A stretch of DNA of 64,000 bases from Toxonevra muliebris (Eukaryota > Arthropoda > Insecta > Diptera > Pallopteridae). Shown piece by piece: positions 22,960 to 35,803 of this stretch; position 1 is the first letter of the stretch, and every line of letters starts with the position of its first letter. The notes beneath the pieces were generated by a model. It worked only from the letters and a program-made list of their open reading frames with translations. It ran no database searches and was not told the DNA's origin. Location: contig OY829327.1 in assembly GCA_963691655.1 (NCBI GenBank), forward strand, positions 83,960,019 to 84,024,018. Reading direction: 5' to 3'. The translations under genes and the position numbers were made by a program.

Positions 22960-23151
22960 TGGTGCAGTGATTAATTTATTAAGTGAAAATATGTTGTGTA
23001 TTCTGTGAGAAAATATTTGAAAGTGAAAGTTTTATTTTCTACACAATTGACAAAGAAAATATTCATGTAGAAAACATTATATTATTAATAACAAAGTAAA
23101 AATTCTTCAAGTAGAAATTAAACTCCAACAAATAGAAATTGAACTCCAACA
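22960..23151 (-). repeat. Copia 5' LTR
   Basis: 192 bp. On the minus strand it starts TGTTGGAGTTC, contains two AATAAA motifs (plus-strand 23031-23036 and 22975-22980) that could serve for 3' end formation, and ends CACTGCACCA. It should hold the promoter; I could not place a clear TATA box and start. The outer edge is a 21-bp tandem duplication (23110-23130, 23131-23151). Confidence 0.97.
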
Positions 23152-23156
23152 ATTAT
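23152..23156. repeat. Copia target duplication, right
   Basis: ATTAT, matching 18804-18808. Confidence 0.9.
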
Positions 23157-26100
23157 TAAATTTTTCACTTATTCAGCTCAAATTGAGTAACAATTGCATA
23201 GTGAAAAAGGAATTGGAAAAATAACTAGCAAGGAAAAATATGTTGCAAGTAATTTATTAGAGATGAGATCTCCTTTGATATGTTAGTTCCTGCTTCACAC
23301 TGATCGTATGTAAATATAACTTTTCAGCTTTAAAATATAGGTACATATCTACACATAATAAAAACAAACAGAAAGTAAAAGAAGCTTTATAAAATAGTCA
23401 ACGAACATGTTTCAAATTATGTCTGTGTGTGGATGTAGGTTTGCAACAAATATCCCCTTGCGAGAACTATTTTTTGGCTTTGCCACAAAGATTTCCCATA
23501 AATTTAATTGCCAGACCACACAAATTTGCAATTAAAACTGGCAAAAATTTCTTCACGTCACACAATTCCGCCTTCATCCAAGGAAAATAAAATTCTGATT
23601 GACCAGCACACATTACCTGAGTAAATAGCCTGCGGTATATTTTGTCACCGGTTTTGATTGCATACAAATCAACTACTTATTCATATTTGAGAGCTTATGT
23701 GTATATGTATAGCACATACATGTTGCTCATCCTTTTATCTTTCTGCACACACACACATACACGCACGAGCATAGCAATCAGGTTCCTTACAATTCAAGGA
23801 TTTTCTTCTTTGTTACTTCACAATGGCAAATTAATTTGCACATAAAGGAGAATTCGGTTTGATACTTTTATTAGTGTTCAATCGAAACCGATTTTTATGC
23901 ACTAAATTCTACTGGAAAAATAACCGTAAAATTAAAGTAATTAAATGTTTTTCTTTTTATCCTTTCACCCTGTGAACTAGTTTGTCTATCACAATAATTT
24001 TTGGTTTCGGTCAAATTCTTGAAAACTAGCCAAAACTATTACTCACGGCTGAAAACGAAACCGAATATTCGGTCGGAAACCATTTGTTTTCCTGTTGTTG
24101 CTAGCGTGTGGTGACTGCATTTGAAGAATAATGCAAAAACAAGCATCGGGCAGTATCTCCCGCCTGAGCAATAAAAGACATAAACAACAACAATTATGAG
24201 GACGATGCCAACGCACAAATATGAGACAAAATGCATTTGCATAACAAGCAACTTTGATTGGTTGCACTGAAATGAAATGAGAAAGTGCAAAGGAAGAAGG
24301 AAGGAAGGTGGGAATGTGAGAAGTGAGGCGGTGGATGGTACCTAAGATTCCCCTAGTTGCATATATGCATATGCACTTAATTTAGCATATTCGTGATGTT
24401 CATGTCTGTCTTTCAATTAAAATGTTTTTTGTTTTTTTCTAATGCCAATGAAAGGTTAAATGAAGAGCATAGCTAGTTCTTAATCAGTACTTCAGCATCT
24501 GAATCCAATTTTAAAGAGACTCCCTTACTTCGCATACATGTCATGCACTTACAATAATACAAAAAATTGACAACCTTTCCAGCGTCAAATTGGCGCCATT
24601 TATTTACTTGTTTTTGAAATTTTTGTCTCTGTGTCTTTCCGGCAGATGAACGACACAAACACACGCAGTTGTTAAAAACAAAAAATTGCGCACTTGACAA
24701 TTTTGTAAATTTATTTTAGCGGACATTCAGAGCTGACAAACTCGACAAACACAGACTGGAAATAAAATCAACTTTGCTGCTTAGCGACGGACAATCCGAT
24801 GTCCGGTTATGATTAGAGTGTAGAGAAAAACAAAGAAACAAAGAAGAAAACTATTTCAAAAATAAAAAACTTTACTCGTAGGTAAAGAAAAAATAAAAAT
24901 ATGATGCAAAAGCGATTATTATCAACCCTCGCTATTTTCTAAGAGTTCTCATAATTTTTTCTGTTCGCTGGTGTTGTTGTTGTTGTCCTTGCCTCTTCTG
25001 CTATTTTGCTTGTAGTTTTATTTGCTTGTCTCTTATCGCCGCCATCGTAGCGGAAACGGAAACGTTAAATGCTCAGCAGGATGAAACGGAAATAACATGC
25101 TGTGATTTAAGACTTCATTTTGTAACTAAACGCGACGTTTATGGGCAAGTGGTAATGGTAATGCCGGTAATGTTGTACATCTCACTCTCCCCTTCTTCTT
25201 CTTCGTCATCCTCTTCATCTTCTTTTCCTCCTCTTTAACTTTATCCCTGATATCTAAGTCAAATGGAAAGCGCAACAAAGAATTAATTTATTTAGTTGTT
25301 TCCCTTTCAATTCACCATTTAAATTTGAAATTTCTTTATTCACTCCTGCTGCTATTGCGGAGTTGTAGTAATTAAAATGAGCGTAAAGTTGCCTTTGCAT
25401 AATTGAGTTTAAGAACGGAAACGGAAGTTTCACAACTTGTTGCTCATTTTTGTGCTTTCCCCGTATCTCGCTGATAAATGTTATAGCGTATGATTTTATT
25501 GCATAAAAACTTACAATTTCACCAAACGACTCAACTAAATTCGAGTTAATTTCAAAAATCATTAAATCCTTAGTAGAGCAACAGAGACGTAAACACAAGA
25601 GGAAGTTCGGGCATTATAAAGTAAAAATCTACTCAATTTATAAGGAATTGATATTTCGGCGGTTGTGTTAACAATTTTCTTAAGTGCACAGATTTTTAGA
25701 CTTTTTGAAAACTTCAGTTTGCTATCAAAATCAAGAGCGAGAGATATATAAATTAAATTCTCAGCTATTGAAAAGAAAGCAATACTTCGTAGATTACGCT
25801 ATGAAATTCTATTATAGTTTCCATCGTGTTTCAAACGCTATCATCTAATTGCTGCTAATCACGTTTGTGATCTCAACTATTCATTTGCATAATTTATGTT
25901 AATTTCAATTGCTTCATTTTTGTCACACTCGTCCAACGAAAAGCGCGAAAAGTGGAATTGTCTTTTTATTCTTCATTCGTTATTCTAATTACAAGTAAAC
26001 CTCAAAATGTCTTTCTTTTGCTTATTCTAGTATAATTACTCGTAGATACAACCGCATCGCACACACACCAGCACAGCACCACCGCGCACTTCAATTAAAA

Positions 26101-28063
26101 TGTTAATCAAGTGGATTACGCATGCAGCACGAAGTTGTTGCAGCAACAAAGCTTTCCCTCCTTTCCATTTTCATAGTTGGTTATCTCGCTCATTTTGTCA
26201 CATAGAATAGATGATGGCCATGCTTCAAGAATATATTTCCATACAAAAATCTTTAAGTAAACAATTAATACCCAGAGCTCTTCGCAAGCGTAACCAGAAG
26301 GCGTAGAACAAAATGGCTGCCATTGTACGCGCGTTTTTTACATCAATTCACAAAAAACCAAGCGCGAAGATTACATGCTGCTGTGAACGCACACAGGATC
26401 GCATTAACGTGCAATTAAGTAATTATGAAGGATTTCAATTGTGTTGAAAATATAATGGTTACACTAACAGTTAGTTTTCGAAAATATGTAGTTGTGGAAA
26501 TACAGGAAGATTAAGCATAAAGCTCAAAAATATACTTTGCTATATCTTAAGTTGCACAAGACGGGCATTTGAAATTCATATCCAACTTGCATCTAAATTC
26601 AATTAAACTTGCACTCAAAATGCCACAAATTCACAACTAATTTCTCTCCCACCAAATTTTCATAATGGTAATTGAATTTCATGAGCGATTTTCATTATTA
26701 TTCCATAAAGTTAGAATTGGTGTTTCTTTGCTTCACTGTCTATGTCTATGTGCATCTGTCTGGCCGACCTACCCCGATAAAGTGCCCGTTGTGCTCTAAG
26801 CAGCTGCTTATTGTTGCTATGAAAACTTTTCAATTCATTCACATTTAACTTGAACATAAAAGGCCTAAAGTTTTCGTTAGCTTTTGGCTTTGACGTTGGC
26901 TTCGGTGGCTGCGTTCCTTCTTTCCGTTAATTATTCATGACTATATGAAAGTTTTTAGTTTTTCTAAGCGCCCAAAAAGTTTTGCGTCTATTTTCTTTAA
27001 TTTCGATGAATCTTTGTCTTCTACCAACTACTTTTTTCTCCTTTTCTTTTGTTTTTTCTGTTTTTTTAACAAAAGGGAAAAATGTAATACCACTATAAGA
27101 TTTTCTTGACGCTCTGACTCTCCGACTTAAATGTTCTTCGAATCTTATGTGCAAGTTGTTCTGCTAGAAAATCCTTTGTGGCTCTAAGGCATTCTGACAT
27201 TCGAACAAGCATAGGTATGTATGTGCATATATATTCATTCCAGGAGAGTGCATATGTTTGCATTGTGACGGATATTGAAGGAAGAATTAGGGTGGTCGTG
27301 GTGGTGAAACTTTAGTATTAGAATTGATTGGATTTGCCCTAAAGATTTGCGTGCATACATAGCTGGATGTTTCGTATCCTTATGCAAAATATGTAATACC
27401 AAGTAGCAGCAAAAGTATTTAATTAGGAGTAAAAGTATGAAATAAGTAAACGAAGTAAAAGTATGCAATCTTCTATTTCTGTCGATATTGGAACGATATT
27501 AAACGGCATTGCTGTCATAATTCTCATATTTCTACTAATATTATTACGCAATGCAACAATTAATCTTTCTCACACACACACGCACTGAAATGAAATACAT
27601 TTTGCAAATAATTCATATAAACTAAAATTTAACCGCGCGTTTCGTTGCGGTGTGGTGCGCAGTGCGTATGTGCAGCTTTTGCGTGAGTCAGCGAGGGAGT
27701 CAGTGTGCATATGTATGTAAGTGGGTAAATCCGTGTATGCCACTTGCGGTACGCACGCGGCACGCTCGCATTTTGCAGCAAATTCAATCAAATTAGAAAA
27801 TTGCATTGGCAAAGTGCAAATTCGAATGAATTCGTTTCGTTTCATTTCGAGTGCAAGCAACAAAATGTAAAATTTAATTTGTATAACATTTTTTGATTTG
27901 CAAATCAGTGTGCGAATCAATGTGGCAGCGTTGCATTCGTTCGTTTGAGTGCAGCATGTGGCATTAAATTGTTTTCCTACGTTGCAATTTAAAGAGGAAA
28001 GAAGACAAAATCTATACATAGATTCAAATTTTCAAATCACAATACACTTCACTGTGCAATACG

Positions 28064-28096
<33 letters not shown>

Positions 28097-29441
28097 TTTG
28101 AACTTTTTAGCTATGCAATTTTCGCAATTAAATGCCTTTTAATTAAATTTTCTATAACAAATTCATTCGATTACAAAAGCACTGCGTAAATCAAGCACAA
28201 AAAAGAGAAAAATAATAACTAAATGTTAAAACTGCGATTTTGGTCGGCAACTAAAAACTAACATTATGCTGTACACAAACACATTCAAATATTTTTAGTT
28301 CAGCTGAATTCATATGCAAAAAAAATCGAATCAATTGTCGATATTTCGAAATCATTCTACAGCACCAGTAATTAATTATATTTTGTGTAATGCTATAAAC
28401 AAACACGCAGTACTCCACATACTAATTCAATTGCAATTATTACAATTGCAATTACAACTATTGCGAAAAGCATTGACACTGTCAAATTTTTTACATATTA
28501 AATATTTACATTTATATATTGCAATTTATTCCGGTTGATACCACAAATTCTAATTTGCAATGCTAAACCCACCTCAATCGTAAATATTTTAATTTTTATC
28601 AAAACTGCTAAGCTTCATATTTAATCACACAATGCCCAATTTACACAATGCTGGCAAATCACTCATTAAGGCAACGCAGCAGCAGTTGCATCGGGATAGT
28701 ATCAGCAGCAACATTTTGCTGCAACATTGCAATTCCAGCAAATTCTGCTTACCGCGTTTGAGCAAATAAAAAGAAATATACTTACATGCATAGGTAACAA
28801 TTTGGCGTCCCAATTCTGTCGTCATTAGTGAATTTAAAACTTAGTGCATGTCGCAAACCCGGAAACCGGAAACGAGCATTAAAACTCCATTTTAATGAGT
28901 TTGGTTGTCTGGTTGACCAACAAAATAGACAGACTATACAGAGTTTTCCACCATTTGTGTATTTTCATTTCACACTTTTGTTGGATTTAATTTAGTCTAA
29001 CAAAAGTTTGTGGCTGTCCATATGTACACATGAGTCTGTGTGTTTGTATTTGTGTGGCCTTTAATCAATTGAATATTTAACCGTATGAAAATTAAAACCA
29101 ATTTGCTGAAATATATTTATAAACTATATCACAAAAAAATTAGTGGGTCAGGCTGTATGGACGTTGTCGAAGCCGAATACAAAAAACATTTCAGGGAGAA
29201 GGATAGAAAGCAATGAAAAAGGAGTGGTTAACACTTAAAATAAACTTAGAATCATATAGATTCATATATATACATATACCACCCAGTCTACGAAAGTTAT
29301 TTGAAAGCCTTTTAAATTCCTTAACATTCTTTCTCTCTCCCACTTCCCAATTGTAAAAGTTTATAAACTCAAGTGAATAAATTATGAAGACAAACCACGA
29401 AGTACAAAATTAAGCAACTTTAGCACTTTCATGACTTTTAG
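23157..29441. other. Non-coding interval, no gene recognised
   Basis: Host-like AT-rich DNA with TTGTTGTTGTTG near 24970, a TCTTCTTCTTC tract near 25195 and a (CA)12 repeat at 28064-28088. Frames such as 149 codons at 27570-28019 (-) lack recognisable domains. No mobile element termini were found here. Confidence 0.5.
28064..28088. repeat. (CA)12 microsatellite
   Basis: Uninterrupted CA dinucleotides followed by a short imperfect extension. Confidence 0.95.
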
Positions 29442-29443
29442 TA

Positions 29444-30795
29444 GGGGAGAGTGGGACAAAGATAGTACGCGGAATTCTTAAGTTCGGAAATCTTAATTGT
29501 CCAGAAAACTTAAGTAATTTTTACCTTGTATGTAACTTCCTAAAATCTTAAGATTTGACTAAAGTTTTCTGCGTAGGTTTGGAAATAATTTTTCTTTTGA
29601 ATTTAACTTCCAAAACTATTAAGATTTGACTTAACCCTCTAGTTCGCAAGCCCGCCTCTAGACGGCTGTCACCAAAAGGGATAGAATTTCCACCATAACA
29701 GTTTTCTGTTGCTACATTTTATCATATCGTTTAGGGAATTTCCCAAGCTTTCAAAAAAATGCATCTGTTATGAGCTAAGATGCGTATTACAGAAGTTGAC
29801 GACAGTCAAAGGCAAAAATTTGTGAAAAATAGAAAAATTAATTATATTGAATGCATTTGAGATAAAAGTTAAAAAAAATAATAAAATACTTCCCGTCATA
29901 CTATCAAGATAAAAAACTAGCTATCGATAGCTGAGAATTTTAATTTTTTATATAAAATATTTAATAACTTAAAACAAATTGATAAAAAGCTCATTTAACA
30001 ACAAATAATTTTAGGCGCTCAAACTTTGCCACTTCATAAAACCACGCCCATTAGTTTTTTTTTTCTTTGGTTTTTAAATCAGTTTATGATTTTTCCGCAA
30101 ATATTAATCAATTCCAATTTTTTTTTTATCAGTCAATTTGGGAAGAGGAGAGCGTTAAGTTTTCTGAGTAAGGTTGAAATTAATTTTTGTGCGATTGTTC
30201 TTCTCGCTTTTAGTGCTTTTTCCTAATAAAATGATGCTGTTTACAACGTACATAATGTAAATGAATGTTTCATATGTATGTATGTATTTCAAAAATATTT
30301 TACGCCTATAAATATTTAAAACGGCTATGTAGCATTGCCATAAAAAATGTACTTTTCTTGAAAAAAAGTTGATTTTAAAAACCGTCCACAAAATCTTAAG
30401 AACTCCGAGCGTGCCTTGTATTTGTTTCTGGCAGCTAAACGGTTCGTTTAAAAATTGCTCAGTGAAAATTTAAGGCCCACGCACACGAATATCATTTTCG
30501 TTTTCCCATATGTTATATGTTTTCTGGTGAAAGTCGGCTAAAGTTCAAAAAAGTACTCATGGGGCAAAAATAGTTTTCCTTGTTCAGCTCATAATAAACA
30601 TGTTGTAATACATTCAAATTAAGGAAACGCGAATTTTCTGATATTTTCTTTCATTTACCGCATTGGAACTATTTTTACCACGGTACTAGGGTAAAGATGA
30701 TTAAAAAAGGTGCGGTTTATGAACAAATTGTTGACAAATATCTGCTCAGATCTGCCACAAATGTCTTATGATACTATCTTTGCCCCACTCTCCCC
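29444..30795. mobile_element. TA-flanked non-autonomous DNA element
   Basis: The 24-bp terminal inverted repeats begin GGGGAGAGTGGG and end AAAGATAGTA, with one mismatch between ends (29444-29467 and 30772-30795). TA dinucleotides flank both ends (29442-29443, 30796-30797). A TA duplication suggests a Tc1/mariner-type mechanism, but the superfamily is unproven. There is no transposase frame. A piggyBac-like MITE sits inside at 29635-30154. Confidence 0.8.
29635..30154 (-). mobile_element. piggyBac-like MITE, copy 1 (nested)
   Basis: 520 bp bounded by TTAA (29631-29634 and 30155-30158). The left end CCCTCTAGTTCGCAA matches the terminus of copy 2; the right end is mutated (GGGAAGAGGAGAGCG). 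The body is an inverted copy of 31547-32014, sharing CACCAAAAGGGATAGAATT and CATAACAGTTTTCTG. Strand is given relative to copy 2. TTAA duplications with CCC termini are typical of piggyBac elements. Confidence 0.8.
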
Positions 30796-30797
30796 TA

Positions 30798-31542
30798 CAC
30801 TTGCTGCTGCTTTGGTTTTAACACGAGCACCTCGATGTCGTTGTTTACACAAGTAGACACAATAATAGGTTGTCGTTTTGCTTATTTAAGAAGTTGGTCA
30901 GTTGGTGCTGGTGGATGTGGTGCGCTTTAGAGTTTCTATAACAATAGGTATAAACCGTTACACTTGCCACCACAGTGCACCTCCTTACACAAGTATTCTC
31001 TTAAATTTGTAGTTGTACATGTGATTGTAACAAATCCACCCCCCCTGTTGTCCTAGTATGTACTTTGCCGCAAAAGTTTTCACGCACAAATCTAACCACA
31101 AAGAAAAGGTTACATTTTGAATTCCAGGTCGTTGTAAATACTTTTGCAGCTAGAATGAAAGCAATGAATACGAATTTTCAGTTTCTGTTTTCTTTGCGGT
31201 TTTGCTACACTTTTTGCATCCAAAATTAAAAAAAAAAAAAAAAACCTGCGTCAACTTTATTCTGCACTTTGGCTATTTTTCTAAGTGTGACGCACAGAAA
31301 ACTCAAAAAGGCATTTCTTTCTTTCATCCTGCGGTGTTTAAGTAAAGTATTTAAGAAGTTTCTCTTTTCTCTTTGAAGCATTTGGATTTGCTCACCGCAA
31401 GATTTCTTCACGAAAAAGTTTTCAGTTTTCCGCCGATGTTGTCTGTCGATGCACATATCTAGATACCACACTACTTGAGTATGATGTGCTTGCATAAATT
31501 AAAAAAAATAAAAATAATTGGATCCAGCAACTGCGTGGCAGC
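30798..31542. other. Spacer between the two MITE regions
   Basis: About 750 bp of AT-rich sequence with a run of 17 A at 31228-31244. The 89-codon minus frame at 31226-31495 starts its poly-Phe tail from that run and is not credible as a gene. Confidence 0.5.
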
Positions 31543-31546
31543 TTAA

Positions 31547-32014
31547 CCCTCTAGTTCCCAAATTTTTGATTGGTAAAAAAAAATTGGAATCGATTAATAT
31601 TGGCGTAAAAATCATAAACTGGTTTAAAAACCCCCCAAAAAAAAACTAATGGGCGTGGTTTTATGAAATGGGAAAGTTTGAGCGCCTAAAATTATTTGTT
31701 GTTAAATGAGCTTTATATCAATTTGTTTTAAGTAATTAAATATTTTATATAAAAAACTCAAACATATTCTCAGCTATCTATAGCTAGTTTTTTTATCTGG
31801 ATAGTATGACGGGAAGTATTTTACTATTACCTATTTTTCACAAATTTTTGACTTTGACTGTCGCCAACTTCTGTAATATACATCATGCATTTTTTTGAAA
31901 GCTTGGGAAATTCCCTAAACGATATGATAAAATGTAAAAACAGAAAACTGTTATGGTGGCAATTCTATCCCTTTTGGTGAAGGCCGTCCAGAGGCGGGCT
32001 TGGGAACTAGAGGG
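31547..32014 (+). mobile_element. piggyBac-like MITE, copy 2
   Basis: 468 bp with near-perfect terminal inverted repeats CCCTCTAGTTCCCAA and TTGGGAACTAGAGGG, flanked by TTAA at 31543-31546 and 32015-32018. The interior holds the palindrome-like AGCTATCTATAGCT. No coding capacity; it would need a piggyBac transposase supplied from elsewhere. Confidence 0.85.
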
Positions 32015-32018
32015 TTAA

Positions 32019-35000
32019 GCTCTTTCAGCTATTTTTGTTTTATGATTTTTATTGAAGTTCAAAATGCACAATACGCAAAATTGCATGTTCTACAGATTTG
32101 GCTTTTATGTATTTGTCTGTGTTTAATTTTATTAAAACGAAGAAGAATTTCATTTACCGGAAGTGCATGTCAATGGTGCAACGGAAGTGCATCATTATAT
32201 TGTGCCATTAAAATGTCGTTAAAGCAGGAAATCAAAAGTAAAATTTCGTTGGAAATTTATTGCGGTGGCGATGTTAAAAATGTTGATGGTGACGGCGATG
32301 GGTGATGATTGTGATGAATGACAAATAAAACAACGAGCATGAAATTTCCGGCAATTTTGCTGCACATTTGGGGATTCACAGTCACCGTCACCGTCACAAT
32401 CACCACCGTCGTCACAGTTACAAGTTGCAGTTTGCTGTTGCTTGCTGTTTTGTCCTCATTTGTATGCAATTCATTTTCTTAAGTGCAATTTCCATGTTTT
32501 TCTCTTTTATTTTTAACATTGTTGGCAGTTTAAGTACAATACTTTTTTTCGTTGTTGCTGTATTTCTTCTTTAAAACATCAGTAAGAAACTTTGTACACA
32601 CATGCAGGGGGAGTAGTACTTTTTGTTTGTTTGATTTGTGGCGTTGAAATTAAAATGAGGCAACAATGTTTTCCATATTTGCCTTTGCCATTTTGTATGA
32701 CTTACTGCAAATCTTCTACTATTTGAACAGTGAAAAGGTACGAGCAACCATGGTGAAAATATCTATCCGCAATCCAAGTATATGGCAAAGAAAAATAAAT
32801 TTTCCGAAGACAAGACGTGTAATTTATATTGAAAGTTTATATAAATAAAGCCAAATTATAATGGATAAGGTAGAGTGGATCATTTCCTAGGCCTGTTCAT
32901 GGGTTTTTTTCTAGAACAACATCAGAAATAATTAAATTAAATTAGTTAATTTATAAAAAAAATTATGGAATTGATATGTATGCAAGCCTTTAAGAATTCG
33001 CTATAAGTTTAAATTGCCAAAATTCCAGCTCTTATTGCAAGTTGAGAAATATTTGCAAATATTAAAATACCAAATATTTGAATTACAAGAATGCTCAAGC
33101 CGCCACTTTCTACTTGAAGCATACAGTTTTATTGAGCCTCCTTGCCAACCCGACCCACCGCTATTTGTGGCATGTAGCGCCATAACTGGTCAGTGAAACC
33201 AACAGATTAAAAGTTTTTGCTTTAACTTAAGAAAAGAGCAAAGTTTGTCTAAAGCATAAAGTTTTTCATTACTATTTATCAAAGTATTACAATGCTTGTA
33301 TATTAAATCCAGCCCCTTTACTCTATCTCCCCCTCTCTCTATTACTCCCTCTCTGTCGACCATCATGACAGAAACCACAATTTACACAAACTTCAATGCA
33401 AAAAATATTTTTAAAACATCAAAAACCGAAAATGCAAAACAGCAACAGTTAAAGTTTATTCTAAATGACCGCAAAATTGAAAATTGTTGAAATTATGAGA
33501 TTGTGATTTTCAGAGATGGAATGAGTTCGACGGCCACCGGGAGGAAAAGACGGACGCATTGGGCAAATTTGTGATCCGTGAAAATGCGTTTAAAGCAGCG
33601 TAAAAGCGTAACGCGCTTAAATATGAATTCTCATCAAAAATGTGAGCCTTAAATCCGCTTAGGAAATGAGAAGCGAAGCGAACGCAGGGAATGAGAAATG
33701 CCATTGTCGTAGACAATCGTAACTAATTTAATGAAATTTCGACGATATCCGTTTCCGTTTCCTCTCCGTTTTCCGTTGTGCAATTACAAGCATAATATCA
33801 TCGGCTAATAGCTGCGCAGCAACGGCATCACACATACATACATACAGAGAAACGAAAATGATTTTTGGGCGGACGATGTGGAAAATAGAATTTTCGTTTT
33901 CTGGAAAGGATTTCTTCATTGCTACTGTCGCATTAGACAATGTTCGCAAGACTCACAAATGTTCGCAGACCGGTCACAATTAAAATCGAGGAACGAAGAA
34001 ATTATACAAATTTAATCCCTTAATGAGTTTTGAATTGCGACGTTCATGATGACTAAGTGGCGCAATTCCAACAATTCGACACCACTCTCAATTGTTTGCC
34101 CGAGCGAAACTGGGTGGGCAATTGGGCGGGTAATTATTGTTGGCCCTCGTTCGTTGCTAAATAATTATTTTAGCTTTGCCATGTTGTCATGTGTACGAGT
34201 ATAAAAATTTCCGAAAATAATCGCCATTTTGAGTGGCACAAATTTAATTGCTATGCTATTTAATCGTAAGTAAATATTTGATGAGTTTGATGAGCCAGCA
34301 GCAGCAGCAACCTAATTAAAGATCATTGTATCTGAGTCTGTTGATGAAGAGGATGTATTTTTTAATTGAGTTTTATTCATTTTTATTAATTGTAGAATTT
34401 TGATACAGAATTTTAAAATTTCAACGTTCTATTCGGCGGATACATTCCTCCAATTCTATCGAGAGCTTTTCTCCATATATAAGTATTATTATTTTAACTC
34501 CACCATAATAGATGGATGGCAAAACAAAACAAAAACTTAGGCAGTCTCAGCGAATGCTTTTCGTCGAGTGTATGCCACTTATCTCACGTTTCTAATTAAT
34601 ATGCCAAAAGCAAACTAACACCATAACAAATTATATTGGTGCCATACAAACAAACCAAACATCCCAAAAATAAGCTCCATCATTGCTACTCAAGTGTCAC
34701 CACAATCACAATCGCATTTACCACTACATCAGCAGCAGAAACACAACAATAGTAACGACAGTAGTACCAACAAGAATAGTTGCTGTTGTAGTTATTATAT
34801 TAATAATGTTTATGAGTGAAAGTTCGTCTAGATATTCGAATGTATGTATGTATGTATATTTGTAGAGTCAATATAAGTATAAACCCAAAAGCAATTCATA
34901 ATCGGATTTGATGTTCATAACGACGATGGTGATGGTGATGGCAATGATAGCATTGTAATCTATCAACAATAAAGAAGACTGAACTGTACTCAATGGATAT

Positions 35001-35603
35001 GCAACAATACGCACGCGTACACATATCTGCATCAGACAGCTCACGAAGCAAGTAATGAAAACCTTATGGAAGGATGGAATGAACATGGTGTTACATTACA
35101 ACAACAAAAAGAAATAATGTAGTTGAAAATAAAATATCAAAATATCATAAATATGAAAAACTCCAAGTAAAATGTCAAAATACGAGAACTAAAAAAAAAA
35201 AAAATTGTGTTCGCATGTAGACAAATCTATTTTGCTAGTTTTTGTTTTTTAATTACAATCAATTCATGCAAAATTTTTGCATTTAAATTGAAAAAATGTT
35301 TGCATGAATATTTATGACAACTTTTTACTCTCTCACACACACACATAGAGGCACCCAAACTTGTGTGTAACAACTACAAGCACCAACATTTTGCATATGC
35401 GCATATGTATTTCTCCAACAAAAATGATTTTTCCGTGTAATTCGTGCAACTGTGTATGTGTGCGTGTGGACACCAATACGAAACCCAGATTAGTATTGCA
35501 ACAGTATGAATATGTAGCTGCGTGCACCTGCACCTACATTTCCACTCCGTATCGTCCGTCTACCACTGTGTGAATGTGAATATAAAAAACTCTATGTGTG
35601 TAT
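32019..35603. other. Non-coding interval, no gene recognised
   Basis: Host-like sequence. Around 32270-32430 there are degenerate GTGACG/CGTCAC runs in both orientations, a simple-sequence inverted repeat. Other frames are short chance frames. Confidence 0.5.
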
Positions 35604-35803
35604 NNNNNNNNNNNNNNNNNNNNNNNNNNNNNNNNNNNNNNNNNNNNNNNNNNNNNNNNNNNNNNNNNNNNNNNNNNNNNNNNNNNNNNNNNNNNNNNNN
35701 NNNNNNNNNNNNNNNNNNNNNNNNNNNNNNNNNNNNNNNNNNNNNNNNNNNNNNNNNNNNNNNNNNNNNNNNNNNNNNNNNNNNNNNNNNNNNNNNNNNN
35801 NNN
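35604..35803. other. Assembly gap (200 N)
   Basis: Exactly 200 unknown bases. Frames reported across it are meaningless. The left edge ends in TGTGTGTAT-type simple sequence, a likely reason for the break. Confidence 1.

Larger units (their letters stand above)
18809..23151 (-). mobile_element. Complete Ty1/copia LTR retrotransposon
   Basis: A 4343-bp element with 192-bp LTRs at both ends (TG...CA), a 5-bp target duplication ATTAT (18804-18808 and 23152-23156), a primer-binding site, a polypurine tract and one uninterrupted Gag-Pol frame. The LTRs differ at a single position (C at 18812, T at 22963), 191 of 192 identical, which points to recent insertion. All hallmark domains are present in copia order: protease, integrase, reverse transcriptase, RNase H. 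It is likely autonomous, but activity cannot be judged from one copy. Confidence 0.97.

Noticed and set aside
32257..32469. CRISPR-like or satellite array from GTGACG/CGTCAC repeats
   Set aside because: Irregular simple sequence without fixed repeat and spacer lengths.
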